Assembly: GCA_037576215.1 (NCBI GenBank)
Contig: JBANDB010000005.1
Span: forward strand, 6,014,001 to 6,078,000
Length of the DNA stretch: 64,000 nucleotides
Reading direction: 5' to 3'
Origin: Armillaria gallica
Taxonomy: Eukaryota; Basidiomycota; Agaricomycetes; Agaricales; Physalacriaceae
Below, one piece after another: positions 11,397-22,100 of the stretch (within the stretch, counting starts at the first letter, position 1; each line of letters starts with the position of its first letter). The translations under genes were made by a program, and so were the position numbers. The notes beneath the pieces are model-generated. The model searched no databases and was not told the DNA's origin. It worked only from the letters and a program-made list of their open reading frames with translations.

Positions 11397-12391
11397 GCTC
11401 CATCTGACCAGGAGCCCATCTTGCAGCCTTCTTCAGATAGGCTCGTTATCTTTCCCCTTAAAGACCCTGAGGTAGTGTCACATCCCAGTCCTTGTACCCA
11501 TACTGATTTGACCCAGATCTGGTCCGCATATAAAACACACGAGTCATCATTTTAGACCGCAGAAGAAATCTATCTAGCTACAGACACAACGGACTGGTCC
11601 AATAAACTGTCTCCCTCTGAACACGACTTTTTTTCCATGATTCTTGCCTTCTTTGTGGCTGCAGATTTGATCGTAAATGAGAATCTACTGCAGTGTTTTG
11701 CTGCTGAAGTTCAATTGCCTGAAGCTCAATACTTTTACACCTTCCAAGCCACAATGGAGAATGTACATTCTGAGATCTACTCTGCTATCATTGAAGCTGT
11801 CGTCCATGACAAATCTGAACAATTTTGTCTGCTTCATGGCATAGAAGAATTCCCTTGTATTGCTGCTAAAGCCAACTGGGCACTTCGTCAGGCTCAGAGC
11901 ATGGCTCCCTTCGCTCAAAGACTCGTTGCCTTCACTGCAGTGGAGGGTATCTTTTTTTCTGGGTCTTTTGCGGTGGTGTACTGGTTTAAAACGTCGTGGG
12001 GTTATGCCAGGGCTGTGGTTTTCAAATGAATTGATTTGTCAAGATGAAGGCCTCCATATGGACTTCGCTTGCCTGCTTTACAACAAACTCAGATACAAGC
12101 TTGACCCTGCCATTTTTGTCAACATTCTGACCCAGGCTTGTGTTGTCGAAAAGCTGTTTTGGACAAGTACATAGCAACCTTTTCTAAATTACCGAATCCT
12201 GACCTAAACTCGTAGCAATAATGCCTCCTGATCTCTTGGGCATGAATGCCACTCTCATGCATCAATACATCGAATTTGTAATGGATAGATTACTCATTGC
12301 CCTTGGGTCCTCCAAAGTGTACTATGTCTCGAATCCTTTCCCTTTCATGGAGATGATATCACTGTGTGGCAAGACCAATTTTTTCGAGTGA
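11397..12391 (+). pseudogene. Ribonucleotide reductase small subunit (R2) pseudogene
   Basis: Class I R2 makes the tyrosyl radical for deoxyribonucleotide synthesis in the cytosol. The readable protein runs from QEPILQPSSDRLVIFPLK to LCGKTNFFE. The metal ligands are all kept: D in VAADLIVNENL, E and H in MENVHSE, E in AVEGIFFSGSF, E and H in QDEGLHMDF; the radical tyrosine follows in HSEIYS. Two GT-AG introns fit the family alignment exactly: 11472-11516 (45 bp) and 12167-12215 (49 bp). Two lesions are seen: TAG at 11553-11555 in place of the tryptophan of FWTAEE, and one extra T in the run at 11985-11987. The N-terminus and the C-terminal tail (which binds the large subunit) are missing, with a stop at 12389. 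Because introns are kept, it is a genomic duplicate and not a retrocopy. Confidence 0.9.
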
Positions 12392-12442
12392 TGTAACGCA
12401 GAGTACACTTTGTCCAACTTTGGATCTACCGACCCGAACCGC

Positions 12443-13063
12443 TAGTCTGGCTGCGGTCCGGTCCAGGACCCTGTGAACCCGGTCCGAACCTGAACCGAAC
12501 CCACAGGTTCAGGTCTGGTCCAGGTTCAGGTTCGAGGTTCGGGCAAGATTGGCAGGGTGCACCCGGTCCGAACCTCGAACTTGTAGGGGGGTATTCATGC
12601 AGTCTTTTTCGACTTTTTAGTGCCATTTTAGGCTTATTTTTATTGAATTATACCAGTATTATAGCATATCATTTTTAACTTAACCTGTAGACTCACTGAA
12701 TCAACAATGATGCAATCTCCGGCACTCTTAAAGATGATATTGCCGGTAATGACATCATACTAAAAAATGACATCCAAACAAATTTGTTTGCATCCAGCCT
12801 TTGTACAGGTATATAGCGGAACATAAGCATTGTAATACATAGCTATAATATAACAGCCTTCTGTGAAACCATCCCATACCTCTGCAGAGCATCCTGCCCA
12901 TGCGCCCACTGTTGGAGGTTCGAACCTGGTCCGCACCTGAACTGCACCTGAACCTCAGGTTCAGTCACATGACTGGACTGAACTGGACCTGAACCCTGGG
13001 TCCAGGTTTGAGGTTCAGCAAAATCTGCCCGAACCTGGACTGAACCGGACCCTGGCCAGACTA
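12443..13063. mobile_element. hAT-type MITE, 621 bp, with GGTTCGGACC-rich ends
   Basis: The flanks are CGAACCGC (12435-12442) and TGAACCGC (13064-13071), an 8-bp target duplication with one mismatch. The termini are inverted repeats beginning TAGTCTGGC; both continue with GGTCCGG after a few bases. Each end carries about 150 bp of short words built from GGTTC, GGTCC and CCTGAACC in both orientations, while the middle 320 bp is unique and AT-rich. No transposase is present. It sits 50 bp after the truncated end of the ribonucleotide reductase pseudogene. Confidence 0.8.
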
Positions 13064-13351
13064 TGAACCGCAAAACCTTGTACGTGTTCTTTTTACTTTT
13101 TCTCGCAATCGATTGACCATGAATTGAAGAGACTTGGAAGCCGAATTTTAGACATTTTCGCGAATGGTAGCATATTGCATGTTGTGTATCTCGTTGGACA
13201 TTGTTAATGTAAAAATGCACGTATTTGATCTGTGTCATGCTGAGCACCGGCAGGTCGGAGACGGAAAAAGGAAAGAATTGGGGACTGGCGTGAAACCGCC
13301 GCTACAAGGATTACATAAGCTCACATGCCAAAATTTATTTCGCTGGCTAGG

Positions 13352-13729
13352 CAAGGGTGCTCGGAAAATAATATTTTACACATAAGGTCGAAATATTTAT
13401 TTCAGGTCGGTGAGTTGGGACCAACCACCCACGTGACTCTAGTATGCCTATTTATAGGGCTGTTTTATAACATCATATCTCTACTTTTGGGTTATACTCC
13501 GCCGTATCTGCTGGCACATCTGTCCACTATCTTGTTTTGTTACTTTCCTGGTGATATCTCACCATAGTCATTGAGTAGACTCCTGTTCTATGAAAAGGAT
13601 AGTTCAAGATTTATTTTATTAAGTTCTAAGAGCACCCAAAGGTTCCCCCTCAGAAATTTTTTTCAGCCCCTCCGGAGCCAACCAACCACCCTGCCGGATG
13701 TGCCGGACCGACATTCCGGAGCACCCTTG
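13352..13729. mobile_element. hAT-type MITE, 378 bp
   Basis: An exact 8-bp direct repeat TGGCTAGG lies at 13344-13351 and 13730-13737. The element begins CAAGGGTGCTC and ends with its complement GAGCACCCTTG, so the terminal inverted repeat is 11 bp perfect and extends imperfectly (GGAA). TIR and duplication sizes are those of hAT elements. It is the second such element within 1.3 kb, with a different TIR sequence, so a different family. Confidence 0.85.
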
Positions 13730-13737
13730 TGGCTAGG

Positions 13738-14361
13738 TCTCCTACAATGAGCAAGCATCGACATCACAGGTCTAGTGGCTAGGCCAAATATATGATTCCT
13801 ACAATTCATGCCTGAATTCTGGGAGTATTTCGAATTTCTGAGGAATACCAGGAAAACATACAAAAAAATATCAAACCGTGGAGGAAGGAATGATTTGACG
13901 GATGTGAAACACGATCAAACCGAAAATAGCACTCACATCAATGGTACGATGCGACAAGCCGAAATGGAACAGAGAGCGTCCTGAAAGAAGCAAACGAAGG
14001 ATCTAAAAATATGTGATCAGGGAACACGAGCTATATTTATCATGCCAGGACCTAGAATAACATATCGGGCGCGATTCTGTACGATTGAAATGTTATTAAG
14101 GATCTATTTTGGTACATGCAATGGGCGGAGGGGCGCAGAACCCGTACCAGCGAGCGCCCCCCCAATGCTGAGCCCGGTGGCTGCTGCCAGTCACTGCAGT
14201 GGTATTAATTAATTAGGCATCAATTACATGTACAGTCATTAATACATTACAGATGAACTACTACTGCAGTCTATTAATTAACTATAAGGGATATAAGGCC
14301 TGCACCAACCTCTTCCCATCGCGAAGCTGGGTAAGCACCGCGATAACCTCGTCCTGCTCTC
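13738..14361. other. No gene seen
   Basis: Spacer with a GC-rich patch near 14125-14190 followed by ATTAATTAATTA-type AT repeats (14205-14285). No supported gene. It ends at the eroded 3' end of the FAD oxidoreductase pseudogene. Confidence 0.4.
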
Positions 14362-15860
14362 TCACCAGAGCTCGCCACCCGGGAGATCCGGCGCGAGGTG
14401 CCTAGCATTCGCTACGGCATTGCGAAAATCGTTGGTCTTAATAACGCCGTCAGCGACAAAAAAGCAATACGTTCGGTCGGTCGGCTTACCGCATGCAATA
14501 AAGCCTGCTTGGCTTGCAGCGTTGTAATTCCCTCTGACTGTTGCACGAGGTCGAGAACGACGACGAGTTTGGTGATGAGGCTCTGGTAGAGAGATGATGG
14601 GAGGGCCAAATATGCCGGACCACGCCTTCTTCACGCGTCCTCTCCCAAGGTAGTCATCCTCGACTCGCCTCCCCACCATTTCCCGAAATATGCTGCCAGC
14701 TCCACCAAAGTAAGCCGAGATTCGAAACTCGACTTGGCTGTCGTCAGCATATCCCACAGCATCAGAGAAGGATGGGGTGCTATCTCGGTACCGCCGCCAA
14801 ATATAAACTCTGCATGGTTTCTCGTCGAGTGTCGCCTAGTTGGGCGGCTGTTGGGTGAGGTCGTCCCATCGATCTTCGGACGCGCTTGGGTAAAGAACAA
14901 ACGACTGTGAACCAATCCATCCGTTGTCCAAGCCAGTTCCAGCGTACTGTACCATCGTATGTCCACGCATGGGAACGATCTTTCCTCGCATTGGTTAGTA
15001 GCGTGGACAATATGTTTGGCGCGAATGTCACCGCGGGGTGTGTGGACGATGTTGTCATAGATGGAAAGACAGAGAGTAGTCGGAATGAAGAGTAAGTCTT
15101 GAGGAGCGCCTCGTGTGGAGATGACCCCGCACACCCCGTCTGCAAGCTGCATTCCCACTAACCCATCCATCGTACCCCAGCCACCCTTCTCACTCAGTCG
15201 CTCCTTCAAACTGACCCCTCAAGGCCTCACACCCCGTCCGCGAGCTGCATCAACGCTGGCCCATCCATTGTACCCCAGCCAACCTTCTCGCTTGGCAGCT
15301 CTTCCAAGTAGCATCCCAGCTTCTCCTTAGTTCGTTCAAATACGTCTTTGTCGAAAAACACGTCGTATGCATCTACCTTGCGATACTGGCCCTCTTCCGT
15401 CAGGCCCTGCTCCTCCGCAACACTAATCAGCTCGTCCAAATGCGAGAGCCTGGACTGGATAATCTGCTTCGCTGCCTCTGCGTCATGCTTGTTCTTCAAG
15501 TCAAGCTAATCGTGGTATAAAGGTGGTGTGATGTGTCCCCCCTGGGCCGTTCTGCGCTGTGGCCCAAGAACAAGCATACTTCGCTTCCAACGTCACAACC
15601 TCCAATGGCCCATCCATATCAAGCAGTATACGTGCAAATGTTATGCCTGTCATCCCTGACTCGATAATCACAATGTCCACAGATGCTGACAGGGCTGCAC
15701 ACGAGCCTTCTTATTGGATGGGCGATGCTGGGATCGACCAGAATGGTGTCGTGAGACTAGGAACAGGGAGTCCATGAGACTGCTTTATCCGCTTGGAATC
15801 GTGCCGGTGTGGGGAAATGATTTGTCGTAGAGCGTTGATAACCGAAAATAGTGCTACCAT
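14362..15860 (-). pseudogene. FAD-dependent oxidoreductase (DAO family) pseudogene, copy 1
   Basis: The start at 15860 gives MVALFSVINALRQIIS, matching the start of copy 2 at 28709. A Rossmann-like segment follows (VDIVIIESGMTGI), then GGHITPPLYHD, RLSHLDELISVAEEQGL and YDVFFDKDVFE, and later VHTPRGDIRAKHIVHATN. These are typical of fungal FAD-dependent oxidoreductases related to D-amino-acid oxidase. The glycine-rich FAD motif GxGxxG is altered (ESGMTG). In-frame stops and frameshifts break it at several points, and a block of about 100 bp around GWGTMDG..MQLADGV is tandemly duplicated (15120-15210 and 15225-15310). The gene is dead. A second broken copy lies on the other side of the helicase gene. 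Confidence 0.8.
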
Positions 15861-16103
15861 GGCTCTTGTTCAATAGGCTTGACAACCCACATCGTATAAG
15901 AGGGCTAGCCAATATCGCGGTCAACGAGGTATTTGTACGCTCCCAATGTTAAAACTACCGAAAAGACACGCTGATTACTTATCTGATGATGATTTGGCTA
16001 CTCGGGGCGGTGAATACTGCCCATACGGCCATGATTCCTGAGCGTCGTTTTATCAAATGAAAACTACTTATATTGCTATGATAGATCAATACAAAGAGAA
16101 GAA

Positions 16104-19100
16104 TCAGCAATACAAGTCATCGTTATTGAGAGTTGACTTCTTGCGTGTACCTACGGAAGGACGTTCAGTCACAATCCCTCTGATAGCGAGGTACAGGTCA
16201 TCCAACAAGTCCATGGAAATTTTAAAAGGGAGAGACGAAATCAGGCTGTTAGCTTCTTCCACCAGTTTCCGGAGCTCCTTTCTGTCACGGCGTTTGTGGA
16301 ACGCAGAATTTGGACTGAGATGCTCTAGTAGTTTTCCAGCAGCCTTGTTCGCCTTGCTGGTGGGCTGTGTCAGTTATCGATCGTAGAAATGACAAGAAAT
16401 ACATACTTTGTCTGTGTCAACAGGTCGTCAAGGGTGTCATACTCATTAGGACTACACTTTTTAAGCCTAGCTTTCGTCTCGTTCTTGTGGCTGAGAGTAT
16501 CGGCACGGACTGTCTCCAGACAGACTAGAATGTGCGGCAGTGGGCCTAGAAACAAGCGAAGATATAGTCCGGGGTTATCACCGAGCCGGGATACCGCCCC
16601 AATGCATGAGGTATATAATTGGGCGTGAAGACCTGCTTTCCCCCTCTTGGCAACGCCTCGTCGACGACCAAGGATTTTCCTGTATACCCGCTGAATCAAA
16701 GCCGCAGCAGCGATCTCTCTTTCCGTGGCATCCGGGGCTGTCATTTCTTGCACCGGAATGGCATCGGCGGCTACAGCATCTTCAGCTGTAGTCTCCTCGA
16801 TTACTTCAGCTTCTTGAGTATCCTCCACTTCCTCGGCTTCGCCATTGGGCTCCTCCCTCTCAGGAACCTCGATACGCGGTGAGGTGACCTGAGTCCATGC
16901 GCGTGCTGTGAGTCCAAGCTGCACTTGGATATCCGCGAAGTCGTTATAGAAAAGCTGACGGACTCCTACCAAGGCATGCTTGTTTGCCGGAGCCCTGATC
17001 TGGTGGACGAGATGTATCATCTCGTCCATGGTGTCGTATTGTAGTGAGCGACGAACAACCTTCGCGAGTTCATCCCATGAATCGCTGGCTGCATAGATGT
17101 ATCTGCAAAAAATTTACGTTACTTGGTGGTTCTTGACACTGAGACACCTTACGTACCGACTATAAAGAGGACTTAGAGGAGAGTCTTCCTGGTGCAATGA
17201 TCGCATCAGCTTCTGAATATTTCCACGGAGACGCTCGTCGTAGCTGTTGTAGCCCACTAAATCCATCATAAAATAAGCAAGGACACAATTCACAGAATAA
17301 ACAAAATTGACATAAGCCAGCAGCCCTCAATCTGATAGAGGAGCATCAGCAAAGAAAACGACGGGTCATTAGATAGCTGACTTACATCCTCGTGATAAAA
17401 ACATGGCGAACTCGGTAAGGCACATTTGAAAGATTTGCCAGAGTCCCGTACAGGAGATGCTCTGTATACCTGGGTGAGGACGAGACGCTGAAAGGAAGTA
17501 AATTTCTGCAGCTTACCACAGCTTTGGGAATGCAATTGTTCCAGGAGATCTTGCATTGGTTCCAGAAGGAGATAACAGTGTCTCTGTATCCCTCGGCTGA
17601 AGTACGGCATATCATATTTCACAAAGCGCAACAGCCAGCTACGAGGGACAGTTACGTTGTGCGGTAATGGGCGACCGCCACAAAGAATAACAGAACCACA
17701 AAGGAAATCCAGGAAGTCGCACAGAACGCCTATGTTGATGGGCAGTCTCTCCTTTACAATGTGCCTAGGAAGAACATCAGCCTAGATTAGAGATCGGGAG
17801 GTCCCAGGCTCACTCAACAAAATGAAAACCAGCCATAAGAGACCATGTTTGAGATCCTGCCATTGAGTTCAGAAGATCACGAATAATATTAAAGTGACCG
17901 CCGCGGTTGCCTTGACGAATATAGATAAATGGAGGGGCGGTTCTGAAATATGCTGCATTTTTGAGATAACCCGCCTGATGGCGGTCAAACGTGAAGGCGA
18001 AGGTAGCTATTCGCATCACATCCGTGAGGAAATACTCCTGAGGCAGATAATTCCGGCCGTAAGCAAGCGTTCGAACCCAATCTCTTACAACGTTCAATGC
18101 TTTTTGAGCTTCAGGTATTGTAGAAAGGGCGAGATGGGAAATGGAGCCGAAGTTAGGATGTGGAGGATGAAGAGCCTCATAAAGACGGTTGAGCCAGAAC
18201 CTATAGGGAAATCAGTAAAGCGAAGTTGAGGAACAATAACGACAGCATACTCAATGGTTCCTCTACTTCCTACTCCTTCATGATTATTCTCCCTAAGAGA
18301 CTGCAAGATCAAGATTTGTTGCAGGTGCAGCCGGACGCGCATATTATAGTAAGCGGTATCTATCACGGAAGGTGACACATGAGCTTCCGGACAGTCATGC
18401 CGTCTACAAAACCCAGATACAGCAAAAACTAGACAAGGTAAAAATGCATTGCTTCTCGCACACTGGTCATTCTCAGAAGCAGTCCTTTGTTTGAGATGAC
18501 TCCTCAAAGCATGCTGAAATAGCCCACGTAGTTCCAGTACTGACAGTCTGAGATCAGCGTCGGAATACTGGTTTGCATCCCTGGGTCGAAGTTTAAAAGC
18601 TGCCGAGTGGAGCCACGTGTTTGGAGGCACAAGAAACTCGTTCTCTGCTACTCGCCGGAACCCAAACAACGCCGCAGTTGGCGCATCTCCAGAAGGGTCC
18701 GTTCGGAATGCTGCAGCTGAGAGGAGGCCCACATAGGTGTAAAAGAAGCTGAGTTCTTTGACTGCGTCAACAAGAGCCATGTCTTGAATTCGAAGGGTCT
18801 GAGAGAAATATTGATCAAGGCATAGCAAGGCTGCGGAACTATGGCCCATCTTGTGGAATTCTGAACCCAGTTCACACAACCGGGATGTCTGAGCATATAT
18901 GATGGCCGTGAACATTGGCAGCTGAAAATGCATCAGAATAAGATATGACGGGTAAGAACTTCCGAGGCTGATACTTACTTCTTTAGTCCGCTCTGTGAAA
19001 GTCGCCTCAAGCCGTGAAGCAGAGTGAATCAGCCGCATAACAGTGGGATCTGATCTTATGACTTCAGGGTCAACGCCAAAAGATATCCTGTGCCAAAGCT

Positions 19101-22100
19101 CTTCGAGAATGCATTCCTGAGCTCGACGCAAAGCAGCTTTGTCTTCAGTTTGATGGAGGAAAAGCTCGATAGCTTGTTCTTTGCGCCCTTCAGAATTGTG
19201 TAATTCGGCGGCTTCGCTGAGACGTCCTTCTTCCACCAATACGTCTGCAAGAGCGACATCAAGATCCCTTTCTTCCAGGTACTCCACTTCTTCTTCGACT
19301 GAGTTGAACAGTTCCCGGGCTTTTCTGTTCAGGAAGGTGAGAATGGCTGACCAACACACCTCAGGAAAATACGTACGTTATCTGGCGTTTAGAGAAGTAT
19401 GCTAGTCTTGCAAGCTTGATGACATTTTTGACGACGACCGGTGATGTTTCATCTTCATAATCCTTCACAATCTCGACTGCCTCGTCAAATTTGCCGATGT
19501 CTCTATACAGCTCTGCAGCATGGGTGTACTCCTTAGCCTTAAAAAACATTTCGGCCGCCTGATCCTTCTGGTCAGCTTGCTCAAAGCATTCCCCGCAGAT
19601 CCTGAGGTAGGTCATGGAATCTTTTGAGTCTGCCTTACTGGAATGAGCACATTCCTTGAATGAAACGGCTGCCTTCGCGAAACAAGAGCGTCGTTCGAGG
19701 ATGTTTTGTCTTGATGTACCAATGACTTTACGGGCCTTTTCTCGCAAATCATAGGCATCTGCAATGGATGCTTGGAATGGACGCTTGGCCTTGTCAAAAC
19801 AGTGCTTGGCCTGCGAGAAGTGTTTCACATTGAAAAGCTCATGTCCTTCTGCAGCCCATTCTTCTCGTGATGATGAAGATGCAAGACTGGGAGCATCAGA
19901 TCCCGGAGTGTAATTGTTGATTAGCTCTTTGTTCGACCAAAAGATCTTGAAGATATGATCAGAATATGTCTGGACAGGATAGCGGCAACTTACTCTCATG
20001 GGTTCTCCTATCTCGGATCCATCTACGATCCAGACATTTTCACGGGCTCTTGTGATTGCAACGTACAGTGATTTTAGCTGGAAAGTATCATTAATTCAAT
20101 ACTAACCGAAGGTTCGCTAATATACTCACCTCGTTACAGATACTAGCATGATAAATATGGTCAAATTGAGGCGGAGGATGCCAAAGGTCCTGCTTGCTCC
20201 TTTCGATGCCGTTCAGTACGACACGCCATTGTGCGAGACTGGCTGTTGAATCAGCAAAGAAGTTATAAAGCAGGACCTGAAGGGATGCAGTGCGAGAGTT
20301 AAAAAATCATCTCGTAACATGGCATATTGACGTACATCGTTGAATTCCAGCCCTTTGCTTTCGTACACAGTGCTATAATATTGGCTATCAGCGGCTTAGT
20401 AAATGTAGCAACGAAAAACTCAAACAGCACAAGACCGACTTCACCAACTTGCTGTCGGAGTTTCTCTCTTGCTGTTTCATTTCTGACGATGATACCTACG
20501 CACGGCAATTCAGAGTCAGCCAGCTTTGATGCTGATAACAGGAGACTAACATTGCTGGGCACCGAACTCAACAGGTTTTCCGCGGTCACCAAAGATAAAT
20601 CGCTTCAACTGAGCACGATCTTCATTGTTAAAGAAGACAGGTTTGACCCCATCTACAATGCCCATCTCCGGAGAAAGACGATCAATAGAATCCTCCCAAA
20701 ACATTGTGATAAGGTCAATGATGGAATGCGCGCAATCGACAATCCCAGCGTGGGACCTATAGTTGACGGCAAGTTGAAACATCTCAGGTGGCTGATGTGC
20801 TCCAAGCTTGTGCTTCCTTCGGTATTGGTCCTGCTCGTCTAATTAGGTTCATACACGAGAATGACTCTGAGTAAATGATACCTCAATATTCCACTGAAAT
20901 GCCTTCAAAGCGTTGAAATGGAAGGAACTTCCAACGGAAATGGTCTGTGCAGTGTCACCTGCCCAGAAGAGGCCATCCGGGTTGCTGCATAACGCCCTCA
21001 AGACTAAATTGGTGAGCTGGTTAGCTGATCATGGTCCGTATGAGACAAATATGAAGGATGGAATTTACCCATAGTGTCAATGAGCATGTTATCCTGTACT
21101 TCGTCGACATATCTGTAACAATATTGAAAACAGATAAAGTGCATGAGCAGAGGACTCACAAATGGTCGAGTCCTTGTCTTGGCATCCCTTTCTCCTTGAA
21201 ATGCTTCAGGATACCATGGGTTCTAGACCCAGATTAACGTCCATCTGATGTACTTCAATGGAAACCTTACCGATCACCAGTGTCGTACTCTCCTCGAAAC
21301 TTCTTCTTGCGCATATACAACTCGAACAGTTCGTATATCTCCCACCTCTGACCAGCAAATGTAGATTGCCGGCATTCACTGAGACCAAGGTAAGTGTCTC
21401 TGCTAAGATACCCCTTCTCTTCGCTCAGCGTCTCTGTTGACCCTTTGATAACGCCTGAACAGAGACTCCAGTCAAGCTCTTTGACACAAAAATTGGATGT
21501 GTTACCTATAATTTCACTATATACCAAGGCGGGATCTGGAAAAACAGAGTTTCAATACCAGTGCGTAGACAAAAGAGAGAAGCAGAAACCTAATCGTTTG
21601 ATCAACGGCTCGGGGAAATGAGACCAGTAGAACTCGCAAAACGACTCAAACGTAATGACGCCCCTACGGCGCTTAGGACTGGCGGTCAAAGTTTGAGCGT
21701 TCATGTCGGCTTCCAACATGTTGCAAAGCTATGATCGGTAAGAATGAGAACCTTGATTGAAAAAAGAGCTGCTGCTTACACCATCAAATGTGACAAAAAG
21801 TGGGAAATGGCTCTCTTCGAGTTCACTGTACTTTGCTGGTAAGTCAGTCCGCCAATCTACAATGTCATCTGCATCAACCAGCCCCAAGTCAGCTTGATAT
21901 TGGGGAGCTGTCGGCAGGTTCGTGAGGTCAGTAGGTGAATGTGATGCCATCGCCAAGGAGCCAGCCAACTTCGCAAAGTATTCTTGCACTTTCATAGCAA
22001 GCATTCTAGATTTTGTGACGAAGACTTGACGAGGGCGAGGTAAATCCGACGCCATGGGTCGGAATGTCTGTTCGATGAGTAACATCTTGAATAGCATGGT

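Noticed and set aside
11553..11555. Trp-to-TAG changes here and in the transporter as evidence for RIP
   Set aside because: TGG to TAG always looks like CpA to TpA on the other strand, so two cases prove nothing. A genome-wide dinucleotide count would be needed.
11397..12391. Ribonucleotide reductase as a retrocopy or viral gene
   Set aside because: Two GT-AG introns at positions that fit the alignment are retained, which argues against reverse transcription and against a viral source.
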